Assembly: GCF_001949145.1 (NCBI RefSeq)
Contig: NW_019091565.1
Location: forward strand, 439,283-449,759
Direction of reading: 5' to 3'
DNA length: 10,477 nucleotides
DNA from: Acanthaster planci
Taxonomy: Eukaryota > Echinodermata > Asteroidea > Valvatida > Acanthasteridae
Shown here one piece after another: positions 1 through 8,096 of the stretch; the stretch's first letter is position 1; each line of letters begins with the position of its first letter. The position numbers and the translations under genes were made by a program. The notes under the pieces were generated by a model. The model had not been told where the DNA came from. It saw only the letters and a list, made by a program, of their open reading frames with translations, and ran no database searches.

Positions 1-588
1 ACTCGTTTTGCTGTTTTCCGTATGTTAAATTGGGCATGCAGCAACACAAAAATACTCAAAATGGCATAAATTCCCAGGTAATAATTGTGCAGTTGTTGGA
101 AGCAGCGCCTAAAGACACAAATAGGGGTTGGGTTTTTATGGTATACCGAATATCATACCACACTTGTATGCTCTCTATCTCATCCATTCATGCCCATTTT
201 GCTCGTGTGCGTGAACATTCAAAGGTCAACTGGATGTTTCCTGTGCCGGCAACTCCGGCAGACGGAACATGTATAAAAACAATGCACGGGGCGCCCGTAG
301 GAGTGGGCAGTCCATCGTATTTTTCTCCAGGTCTATGGTTATCCATTGCGTCAATGTAGCCTGTAGAGTCTCTAAAATGTGACTGGTATTTAAGTGCAAT
401 GGAGTGGAGAAAACTGCATTCTTTGTACTCTACACACAACGTTTCCAACTTTGGACCTCACTGATGATAACATAACAAAAGCAGCATAGTACATGTGGCA
501 CAAAGGGCGCGTCATCATGAAATTACAATTCAGTGTCTGTGTTGGGTCTAGTAAAAACATTATCCAACACTGAAAGAAAAGGAGCGAA
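1..588. other. Upstream region of the methyltransferase gene, no gene seen
   Basis: No convincing coding exon was found on either strand. The open frames here lack codon-level coherence, and the longest, on the minus strand at 390-782, runs antisense across methyltransferase exon 1. The stretch probably holds the promoter and 5' untranslated region of the gene that starts at 589. A TATA-like motif is listed separately. Confidence 0.5.
272..278 (+). promoter_or_regulatory. TATA-like box, candidate core promoter
   Basis: TATAAAA lies about 310 bases upstream of the methyltransferase ATG. If it is used, transcription would begin near 300 and leave a 5' untranslated region of about 285 bases. 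The motif is short and could be chance in AT-rich DNA; no initiator or other partner element was identified. Confidence 0.25.
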
Positions 589-3528
589 ATGGCGGACAGC
601 AACGCACTGGATAAGAACGAAACGGCCGAGGAATTCTTGGCCTGCACAGAGCAGAAGCTGTTGGGAGGAATACTGGGCATGGGGATCGCCATGGGTATGC
701 AGACTGGTCTTTTTGATGTCATGATCTCGTTAGAAGGGGAACCTAAGACCAGCCAGGAGATTGCTGATACTGGTAACTTCAAAGAAAGGTGAGGATTTTA
801 TCATTATAGCTGAGTTCGTTCTTGAATGATTTATGAGGCACAGTGCATGCTTCAGAAGGCTGTTACAAAAGGCAATCTTGTCATTTTTTTAACTTCGCAT
901 TTTGGTAGAATATTTTCGCTGAAACTATTAGTGAGTTTTTATTATTGTTGTTTTTCATTCACTTCATTTTGTGCAGAAATAGGCAATGATTTACCGATGT
1001 TCTGTGGCATTTCCAGTGGGGAGGCAGGGCGGTTTTTTTTGGGGGGGGGGGTTTCTATCAGATATTAGCACCAAATCCCTAAGAAAACAACACCGGCAAA
1101 AGCAAGGATATCGGGATGGTGATTTGATTTTTTTCTCCACAACATCATGTTGAATGAGCCCAAACCCAAATAATTCGCTTTTGGATTCCCCCACCCCCCA
1201 CATCGAGAGCTGGGTACTCCACTGGTTCTAAGTTACTGACCCAGGTTGGTTGCATTTAACATTTAACACGCTGTTTGATGTCTCAGGTACGTGAGAGAAT
1301 GGTTGGGGTGCATGACCAGTGCCAAGATCATCAGCTGTGACTCCGAGGGGGAGAAATTCTGGCTTCCTACCCATCGAGCAGGCATCATGGATCTGAAGGG
1401 TCTTGCTCTGACCACGCCCATTCTCTGCGGGGGTTTCCATCACGTAGCTGATTGCTTTGAACGAGACGGGCCAACTGGTATGTGTACCCAAGTGCGGTAT
1501 CAGACTCACTGGAAACGTAGATTTACTAGAGAATAGGGTGGTGCGAAAAAGAACGTCAAGCATAACGGACTTTATTCACGGAATACTGAATTTGAAAGCA
1601 AGGTTAACTATTCGTTTTGGAATGTTGAAAGAACAAAATTAACCCTGACACTCCTCAGTCCTCCAACAGGTGAAGGATTGAGGAGGGTTAGGGTTAAGCA
1701 ATAAAATGAAATTTCATGACAAATTAGTACCTGTCTACTCTGATGAATAATTTCAAATTCATGATTGAACACATAGAATCGTATACTACTGGATTTTGAA
1801 AATTATTGAAAGGGGGTCTTGGAACGCACCGAAGTATAAAACAGTCTGGTACCATCCTAGTTGACAGTTTGTAATATATAAAACAGATTTGGGGACTAAG
1901 ATCAAAATGCCCTCCATGTAAATAGGGTCGCAGTTTTCAGTGGTCATTTCATTGGGCGCACACACATACCTATATCTTACCAATTAAACATACTCTGTCA
2001 CGTGACCACAACATCCACAGAGCGGACCTTCAGTGTGCTCAATAATTCTTCCATACTAGAACAAGGCAATCAACACCTATCAAAGCGTACGAAAACCGCA
2101 ATGGATAAGTAAAGAACATTTCTGATCAGAGAAGGAGGCATCACTAGCTGAAATCCAACGCTTATTGAATGACTAAACCATGCAGGGTACGGATATTTTT
2201 TTAGTTGGGATAATGTGAATATGGCATGAACTATCCCGTCACTCTTTGCACTGAAGACGTTAAGACCTGCTTTACGCGACACTTTACCTGATTTGCTTGC
2301 TCTACATGCGTTTGATAGTAAATTCTAAGCATTTTTTTGAGAACACACCGATGAGTAAATTAAGATGATAATGAGGGAATTTGGTTTAAACGCCCCTCGG
2401 TTCGTTAAGACCATCGTACCTATCTTTTGCATTCTTGTAGGTGTTTCATACAGTCACTACCCTAAATTTGACGAGTTGATGGGTATAATGCAAGGCCCGT
2501 TCTTCCGTGACAAACTTGTCCAGGTGGTGATTCCATCAATTCCACAGTTACTCCAGCAACTAAGTAAGTAGACTTCGTTGAATACATGAAACCCCTCCAG
2601 GGCACCTCGTTCTCTTACATAAAGACATGATGTTATCTGGCAGTGGCTGGAAGCAATGACGTGTACGCCTACTTATACGTTAGCCACTGACACGTGGCTG
2701 CTTTCTCTCTCCATTGACTTGTGTGCTATACTCAGATGCAGTTAATTTAGACATAGCCGTTGTTGTTCGTCTGTGATTTTCTGTCCCTTCGTTAAGTTGA
2801 TAGTAGTACGTCTTTTTCAGAGTGCCATCACGACACACTCAGAGCAGAGATAGACCCTTATCTCGTGACACACCAAAAAAATCGAGGCCTAGAGCTAAAG
2901 AACTGCAATCTTTCCCTTCTTAGATGATGGAATTGAAGTACTGGATGTCGGCTGTGGAGTGGGTGAGTCCACCAGAATCATGGCCTCTCACTTCCCAAAG
3001 AGTAACTTTTACGGACTTGACTTTTCCCAGAATGCTATCGACGAGGCCCAGAGTGCAGCTGTACAGATGGGTCTCACAAATGTCCGGTTCCGTCGAGGAG
3101 ATGTGACAGCTATGCCCGCCGAGTGGACCGGGAAATTTGGCTACCTGTTCATGAATTTCGTCTTGCATGATCTGTCATTTCCTGCAAAGGCTGTGCAGGA
3201 GATGAACCGGGTGCTGCAGCCTAATGGAGCCCTCTCTGTCATCGAAACCAACGGCTACTCCAAGCTTCAGGACAACCTCACCAAGTACGAAGACCAAAGC
3301 AGAGTCAACGTGGAGTACACTTACAGCCTGTACAACTGCATGCCTACCTCCTTGTTCGATGGTGGAGCAGGTTTGGGCGCATTCTGGGGGAGGGAGGAAG
3401 CACAGAAGATGCTGGAGAAGTTTCACTTTGAAGTTCTGTCTGTAACAGAGGTGACGGCAGATGCACTGCATCTAATGTGTAGGAAACCCGTAGCCCCAAT
3501 TAAAATCGATGAGTTGAACTTGTCATAA
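589..3528 (+). CDS. SAM-dependent class I methyltransferase with N-terminal winged-helix-like domain (four exons)
   Basis: Spliced gene with coding exons 589-788, 1287-1477, 2441-2563 and 2924-3528, giving 372 residues. Every junction is GT/AG and the phases (2, 1, 1) fit; the donor after exon 3 is a perfect GTAAGT. The ATG sits in a strong context (G at -3, G at +4). Residues about 20-110 look like the winged-helix or dimerisation domain of Rv2258c-type methyltransferases, with TSQEIAD as its helix-turn-helix-like part. Residues 177-185 are the SAM-binding motif I (VLDVGCGVG), D204 in GLDFS is the expected ribose-binding acid, GDV at 230-232 is the next SAM loop, and LQPNGALSVIE is the conserved strand after it. 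No signal peptide or membrane segment is seen, so it is probably cytosolic. The substrate is unknown: small-molecule, natural-product or lipid methylation are all possible. The fold is confident; the family assignment comes from memory of the architecture. Confidence 0.9.
789..1286 (+). other. Intron 1 of the methyltransferase gene
   Basis: Donor GTGAGG follows the AG of a split Arg codon, and the acceptor TCTCAG precedes the base that completes it. The intron holds a homopolymer junction of eight T followed by eleven G (listed separately) and no supported gene. Confidence 0.85.
1033..1051. repeat. Homopolymer junction, T8 then G11
   Basis: Eight T are followed directly by eleven G inside intron 1. 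Runs of this length vary between alleles and are often miscalled, so the length should not be trusted. No function is apparent. Confidence 0.9.
1639..1697. repeat. Imperfect hairpin with TTAA ends, MITE-like
   Basis: Two 24-base arms (1639-1662 and 1674-1697) are inverted copies with three mismatches around an 11-base loop. Both ends read TTAACCCT / AGGGTTAA, and the right arm includes a TTAGGG-type telomere-like tandem. A TTAA end followed by CCCT is what piggyBac-type insertions show, so this may be a tiny non-autonomous element. It could equally be a short dispersed hairpin repeat of another origin. Confidence 0.6.
1997..2006. promoter_or_regulatory. Palindromic E-box GTCACGTGAC
   Basis: This 10-bp perfect palindrome contains CACGTG and matches the extended E-box (CLEAR/M-box type) bound by bHLH-zip factors of the USF, MITF and TFEB group. 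It lies in intron 2. A single site of this length is weak evidence of regulation. Confidence 0.25.
2564..2923 (+). other. Intron 3 of the methyltransferase gene
   Basis: The donor is a consensus GTAAGT and the acceptor a pyrimidine tract ending CTTAG. The junction completes an Asn codon immediately before the SAM-binding core, so the intron separates the N-terminal domain from the catalytic domain. No gene or notable repeat was found inside. Confidence 0.85.
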
Positions 3529-4115
3529 CCTGTCATGTCAGAGAAATGCCAAGAATTGCAGCACAAGTATTATACTTCAGTTAAGGTTTATGAACCCGTA
3601 AAACACGAAGTAGGAAATCCAATCACTCGAACAAACTTAAACTGCTGTTAACATTTCGATAAGTATTCGTTGATAATCCTAAAGATCTTTTTCTCGGGTA
3701 AGTTTCAATTGGTGGTTTGATATAAAAATATGACCTGTTAGTTTCATTTCGGATCAAGTCTCTCTTTTTTGTGATAGGACTGTAAGAAGAGATGACAACC
3801 TTACAAAGAAGGGACGACATCATTTGGGGGTCATCTTCATGGCCCGTACAATATCGACATCCATAATTCACTGACTCTATAAATCAGACCATTGAATTGA
3901 TTTGAGTTTAAGGAAATAACTTTTGTATTCTAACCCTTCCATCGTAAAATTGGCCCTCAAAGCCAAGAAAATGTGGGACTGCTAGGTAATGACTTGAGAA
4001 GATACTGCTTCTCGCCCAAACCGCACGTTTCTGGTGTGGGGACTGGCTCAGAATACTGTAAACTTCCAAAGTCGCGCCAAAGTTTTTATGCAATGCAGGT
4101 ATGAAATACAGGTAA

Positions 4116-4129
4116 CTTCCGGCCGGAAG
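4116..4129. promoter_or_regulatory. Palindromic double ETS-like site
   Basis: CTTCCGGCCGGAAG is a perfect 14-bp palindrome, preceded by AA so that one side reads AACTTCCGG. Each half matches the ETS core CCGGAA, placed head to head. No transcript start can be seen nearby, so a regulatory role is only a possibility. Confidence 0.25.
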
Positions 4130-4274
4130 ATATTATAGTTTGCATATCTGCATCTGAAGGGCCACCGATAATTATACATTGAAATCAGGCACTGGGTCGG
4201 AGGTTATATAAATTAAGAGGTAGATACTTAATTACAAAGTTGTGATTACACTTGTCTGAATAGTTTTAAGCAAA

Positions 4275-4287
4275 ATTAAAGAATAAA
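4275..4287 (+). terminator. Candidate poly(A) signals ATTAAA and AATAAA
   Basis: ATTAAA at 4275-4280 and AATAAA at 4282-4287 are followed by a GT-rich stretch (GTGATGTTTTGG). They lie about 750 bases after the methyltransferase stop, which would give a 3' untranslated region of ordinary length. No closer AATAAA was noticed, but this was judged by eye. Confidence 0.35.
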
Positions 4288-5630
4288 TTTAAAGTGATGT
4301 TTTGGAAGACAAAATAGTCTGGTACCACTAATTTCACATATTACACGGCATTAGAGAGACTCACTGTGTAAATCCCAAGGGAATGTATATATCCTCCCCT
4401 ACGTTTTAACCGAGGGGAGAAGGGTCCATACACACGCTTTTTCGTTTTGAGAAAAAAATTAGGGGGATTGTGAAGAATTTTTCGTACTTCCAAACAACCA
4501 AAATGTATTCAATAGCAATCTAAAAGGGAGAATAAAAAAAATCATAAGGAAACCGTTTGGATGTAAGATTCTGCAAGAACGTATTACAGATGTACATCTG
4601 TATCATGAACATTGTCCCCTAATGTCAGCACCCCAGCCCCCGCTTTTGAAATTTTCAAAGCCAGGCAGGTTATCTCCCACACTGATTCCCCACCCCCCAA
4701 TTACGGCACTAGTTTTGTAACAACAAGCACCGTATGAAGCTTGTAGTCAGTTAGTGTTGGGTTTTCGTCCCCAAAAAGCTGTGGTGTCTTTTTTATTTTT
4801 TGCTTTTTGTTTTTTCTTTAAGATCTTTAGCCTTGCAATTTATTTCTTGCGCCCGTAAATGTAGGGAGGCGCAACTCTTGAATTTAGGCATTATTTTCAT
4901 TCTTTTTCTTTTGAATTCTCCTGTTCCGCCGCTTTCAACTGCCCTGCTAAAAATTACGGCGCTTGTCCAGACGTCAACCGGTTCACGTCCAAAGGGTTAG
5001 GGTTAGCGTAGCGTGTAGGTGTCACCCATCGTCATGTTTGTCTTTCTCCAATTGTTTTGATACAACAGAGTTGCTAGTTAAGATTTTTTCAACCTCATCT
5101 CTTTTGTAAGTGTGGTTTGGCTCCCTAGCAAATCGGTTTACCCAAACAAATAAGGTTTTAAAATTCCTTTAGTTCTTACGTGTGTGGTGTGGGCTCCCAA
5201 ATTCAATTCTAATTACTCAAGAAAGGCATTTCTGGATAATTGTGGGTTGCGGGTCTACTTTGTAGCGGGATGTCAGTCCCCCAAACCCACGCGAACATAA
5301 TCCGGCTCCCACACTAAGACACTACCGCCACACCTTATGACTCGAGGCACGCCTTCACTCAGCCACACAGGAGACGCCCGCACCAACACACTGTCCCTAA
5401 TGAAGAAGAAAGCCATAATTGAACTAGCCTACCCCTTTTGTTCTGCAGAAGTCCTCATATGCATCAAGGTATGAGACGGAGAGAACCCCCCCCCCTGCTT
5501 TGTGTTGGTCATTGTCTCGCAGGAATCTGGGGAATTCCTTTCATACATCTGGGGGGGATGTGTTAAGTAACAATAGTCTGGGGGGTACCCCTCGGTCTCA
5601 TTTCTTGCTGGGTATAGAAGTCCTCCCCGG

Positions 5631-5690
5631 GGACTCGAACTGACATGTCCACGCACAATCAGACAACCCAGCATACCAGACCCCACCCAA
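5631..5690 (-). repeat. tRNA-derived SINE-like fragment with pol III boxes
   Basis: On the minus strand a B-box-like AGTTCGAGTCC (5631-5641) lies 37 bases after an A-box-like TGGTATGCTGGG (start 5678). This is the internal polymerase III promoter layout of tRNA genes and tRNA-derived SINEs. The flanks do not pair into acceptor or T stems, so this is not an intact tRNA. The body of a SINE could extend leftwards to about 5450, but its end is not visible. Confidence 0.35.
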
Positions 5691-6314
5691 ACTCAACTCG
5701 CAAAGGGCTTATTAATCATGATCAGAGAAGACATGAATAATATACGCATACAAAAAGTGTCACACAGACAGAAAATACATGCGTTAAAATTGTCCCCCAA
5801 GAGAATTTTTATGGATAGGCCTTGTCGTTAAAAATCCAAAGGTTAATTAGCACTATATAAACCATTTGCTGTACGATAGGGAAATGCATGCATGAGAGTT
5901 TGTAAGAATCCATAAAATCCTTATGAACAAAAACACATAAAGCCCAAACAATGGGCAAAAGTGTGTAAAAGCCGGATAAACAAAACTGCCTCAAACCCAC
6001 ACAATTTCTTTAAAATGTACTAGAAGATAAAAAAAAATCACTAATCAATTTGCGTTGGGACAGCCAGTGAACCTGGAGTCAATACCAGTTTTCTTAGTCA
6101 GTAAAAGACATTAATTAATCCTAAAACAACCAAATCTTTAATAGAATTGGGAAGTGNACGTCAAAAGGGCGCCCAGTGCTTCTACGCCGTACTCTACGTA
6201 ACCAAGTGCGGTCAGTACCCGTTTAATCTTTTTGTAACTAGTTTCGCACGCGTCGCGTTCTCTTTGAATTTGGGATTTAATTTCTTCGATCTTTTTGAGT
6301 CTGTAAATTTCAGT

Positions 6315-6360
6315 GCTCGCTTCGCTCGCCTCGCTTCGCTCGCCTCGCTTCGCTCGCCTC
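6315..6360. repeat. 14-bp tandem repeat, 3.2 copies
   Basis: The unit CTCGCTTCGCTCGC is repeated three times without change from 6316, plus three bases. The opposite strand reads GCGAGCGAAGCGAG, which contains GCGAAGC, a heptamer known to form an unusually stable mini-hairpin in single-stranded DNA. The same motif occurs singly in genes D, E and B of this element. Confidence 0.9.
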
Positions 6361-6375
6361 TTTCCGCTTGCCTGT

Positions 6376-6383
6376 TATAAAAG
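6376..6383 (+). promoter_or_regulatory. TATA box candidate for the D-E gene pair
   Basis: TATAAAAG on the + strand lies about 160 bases before the ATG at 6545. A matching TATAAAAAGC on the minus strand (10164-10173) lies about 150 bases before gene A, so each convergent group has a TATA-like box at a similar distance. Only the motif and its position support this. Confidence 0.35.
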
Positions 6384-6544
6384 TGATCAAATGTGTTTAA
6401 TTGTTTGCAATGAATAACCGTGAGTTTTGAGGGGTTTGAATCGTACTTGCCTTCATAAATAACGTTGGGTAAAAGTTTTATTTTGGGTAAGTTCAATAGC
6501 TTAGACACTTCTTTATTTAGTCGCAACTTGAGATTGGGTCCGTA

Positions 6545-7104
6545 ATGGCCAAAGTCACCCTTTTAGATTCTGAGTGAACCTTAAAGGAAACGCCTGGAAT
6601 CGAGTTTAACAAAAGGTGAAATCAGTCCATGTTATAATAACAACCTCGGCAGCCGTCGGAATTCCCGCCATTTTGGGCGTTGTTACCGTCGGACTTGTGA
6701 TGGGAGGCATCACTATCGGTGTGTTCGGTGCTTACGCGGTTTTGAAATATGCTAATCATAGACTCACCCACAAAGCTAAAAAACACGCCCAAATTCGAAT
6801 GTTGGCAGACGCTAAATTGAACACCATCGTGGAATACGTGATTGAAGACGGGGATATATCCCAGGAGGAATTCGTATTGAGTTTATCCAAGCTAAAAAAG
6901 TTCAACGAAATGAAAGAAGAAATTAGGTCAAACACTAGCACTAAACTGCAAGCGAGCGAAGTGAGCAGTAAAGAAAAAAATAAAGAAGAATTTAAAAAAA
7001 CAAAAACTTGGCGAGTAACTTTAACCAAGTCGGTTAAGTATCAGGAACAACCACCTCCTTATCAAGCGACCCAACCGACAGCACCCCCTTTAAACTACGT
7101 ATGA
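6545..7104 (+). pseudogene. Gene D: membrane protein with EF-hand-like loop and PPPY motif (5' end damaged)
   Basis: The main frame is open from 6610 to the TGA at 7102-7104, but has no ATG at its start; the first ATG codes for a residue inside the hydrophobic stretch. In another frame an ATG at 6545 (MAKVTLLDSE) runs into TGA at 6575 and again at 6617, with coding-like sequence between them. The original start was probably 6545, now cut off by stops and a frameshift. Counting from the GTG at 6616, residues 7-46 are hydrophobic and Gly/Val/Ile-rich, enough for one or two membrane passes. A basic helical segment follows, then DGDISQEEF (78-86), which resembles an EF-hand loop with its exit Glu/Phe. 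The tail is Lys/Glu-rich and ends with PPPY at 146-149. PPxY motifs bind WW domains and serve as late domains in several viruses. The gene overlaps E by ATGA. The function is unknown. Confidence 0.65.
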
Positions 7105-7992
7105 AATAAATAGGAGCTAACTTCAGTAGTTTAACAATTTTGGTCAACAAAGACAACTCGTTTACAGCCGAGTTTCCAAATTTAACGCACGCGTATAAAT
7201 TACCGAAAGTTTCGACCATCGGAAGTGTACAGACACGTGCCTTTTATACGGAGTAGACCCAAACAGATCGTATAAACAAACTCGCGACACTCAAACGGAT
7301 TAGGTACCGCTTATTATTATGACAACGGTTACGTACCTGTCCTGGGTAAAAACTACGACGCGCACGATTTACACGTGACCAACGGCAAATACGCAGGATC
7401 TACTTACATGGGCTTTGGCTGGGCTAAACCGCCTAAAGGCTCGGGTCACGCAAGTACTTACACGGTCACCTGGATTTCAGAGTCAGATGCGGTCACTTTG
7501 GCCTGGTGGGATTTCGTTCTTAAAAGGTCTAGGTTAACGGACGTTGGAATTACAAAAGTGAATGAATCTATCCGCGCTTACGTCAACGCGTTACTCGGGG
7601 CACAAGCACAAACCAAGACCAGCGTTTTAACCACTGGCACCGGATTAGATGCGCAACGGCAATTTATTACGATTGTGCTATACCTGGTACCCTCGGATAT
7701 GGACTTACGCATTAGCACTTTTGGGGGTTATAGCAATAATTTACAAATCGCGACTGAGGATATGAAGACTGGATGCGTACCGAGTTTAAATTTGGGAGAA
7801 AGCCCCGAAGCGAGCGAACCAAGGCAACCAGAACTGTTACCAAAACCAAAGCAACCAGAACTTTTACCCACTCAACCAAAGCAACTTCAACAACCAAAGG
7901 AGAAAAAACCTTAAGACGTACACAACGAAGAAAACCTGTCTTTAACCGTTGAAGCCGTTGCCGTGGGTGTAATCAGGTTTTATGTTGTATAA
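7101..7992 (+). pseudogene. Gene E: beta-rich protein with Pro/Gln/Lys tail, broken by stops and one frameshift
   Basis: The longest clean stretch is 7276-7914, but coding-like sequence begins earlier. An ATG at 7101 overlaps gene D's stop as ATGA; its frame has TAA at 7107 and TAG at 7254, yet reads protein-like throughout. A frameshift near 7300 joins it to the long frame. After the TAA at 7912 the same frame stays open for 25 coherent codons to TAA at 7990, so the visible stop may also be a mutation. The uninterrupted length would be about 295 residues. The core is rich in Tyr, Trp, Gly, Thr and Val in short hydrophobic runs (YMGFGWAKPP, TYTVTW, FITIVLYLV), suggesting a beta-sandwich. The tail repeats QPELLP and QPK units, probably disordered. 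A structural role such as a single jelly-roll protein is possible but not shown. No GTPase, protease or nuclease motif was seen. Confidence 0.72.
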
Positions 7993-8096
7993 AATATTAA
8001 CTTAGAGTAGACGAAAAAGTAAAATGCATTAAAAAAACCTTGGTTCTCCACGTTGAAAACAAGCGCTTAATTTTTTTTTGCCTTTTATAAAACGAT

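Larger units (their letters stand above)
1478..2440 (+). other. Intron 2 of the methyltransferase gene
   Basis: The donor GTATGT follows the first base of a Gly codon. The acceptor is a pyrimidine-rich tract ending TTGTAG at 2440, and GT at 2441 completes the codon. It contains a 59-bp TTAA-ended hairpin (1639-1697) and a palindromic E-box (1997-2006). The short open frames inside are not supported as genes. Confidence 0.85.
3529..6150. other. Intergenic host DNA, no supported gene
   Basis: AT-rich DNA follows the methyltransferase stop. No open frame here shows domain-like or codon-coherent sequence. It includes a candidate poly(A) signal near 4280, a double ETS-like palindrome at 4116, a telomere-like AGGGTTAGGGTTAG at about 4994-5007, a C9 run near 5488 and a tRNA-derived SINE-like piece near 5631-5690. 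Otherwise nothing was recognised. Confidence 0.6.
6212..6565 (-). pseudogene. Frame F: unrecognised, start-less reading frame with basic C-terminus
   Basis: An open frame of about 117 codons with no ATG at its upstream end, bounded by a TAA near 6563-6565 and ending at 6212. The first half (for example LLNLPKIKLLPNVIYEG) has a normal protein-like composition. The second half runs through a 14-bp tandem repeat, giving a Glu/Arg/Ser/Ala-rich stretch and then a Lys/Arg-rich end. Other frames just downstream on the same strand (6211-6130) are also open and Arg-rich or Leu/Ala-rich, so a frameshifted continuation is possible. Its upstream end overlaps the proposed 5' end of gene D on the other strand, so either this end or that start is not real. 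No family was recognised. It may be the remnant of a longer gene cut by the element's left edge. Confidence 0.35.

Noticed and set aside
30-359. 109-codon open frame upstream of the methyltransferase
   Set aside because: The composition is not protein-like in any coherent way and another frame is open over the same bases; it is probably chance.
390-782. 130-codon open frame on the minus strand over methyltransferase exon 1
   Set aside because: It is antisense to a well-supported exon, has no recognisable domain and no splice or promoter support.
826-1068. 80-codon open frame in intron 1
   Set aside because: It ends around a T8/G11 homopolymer and lacks coherent composition; it is intron sequence.
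2959-3528. Intronless 189-residue methyltransferase starting at a GTG
   Set aside because: That start lies inside the SAM-binding motif; the four-exon model gives a complete protein with matching phases and splice sites.
4994-5007. Interstitial telomere
   Set aside because: Only about two TTAGGG units, which occur by chance or in hairpin repeats.
5429-5686. 85-codon minus-strand open frame
   Set aside because: It covers the C9 run and the SINE-like piece; the translation is repeat-derived.
5631-5690. Functional tRNA gene on the minus strand
   Set aside because: A- and B-box-like motifs are present but the acceptor and T stems do not pair, so at most a SINE head.
6315-6360. CRISPR-like array
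   Set aside because: The units are directly adjacent with no spacers; it is a simple tandem repeat.
6147-6380. 77-codon plus-strand open frame containing the N
   Set aside because: It is antisense to frame F, includes an ambiguous base, and its Leu/Ala/Ser end is just the 14-bp repeat read backwards.
7712-7897. 61-codon Val/Leu-rich minus-strand frame
   Set aside because: It is antisense to the Pro/Gln/Lys repeat tail of gene E; the repeat explains its odd composition.
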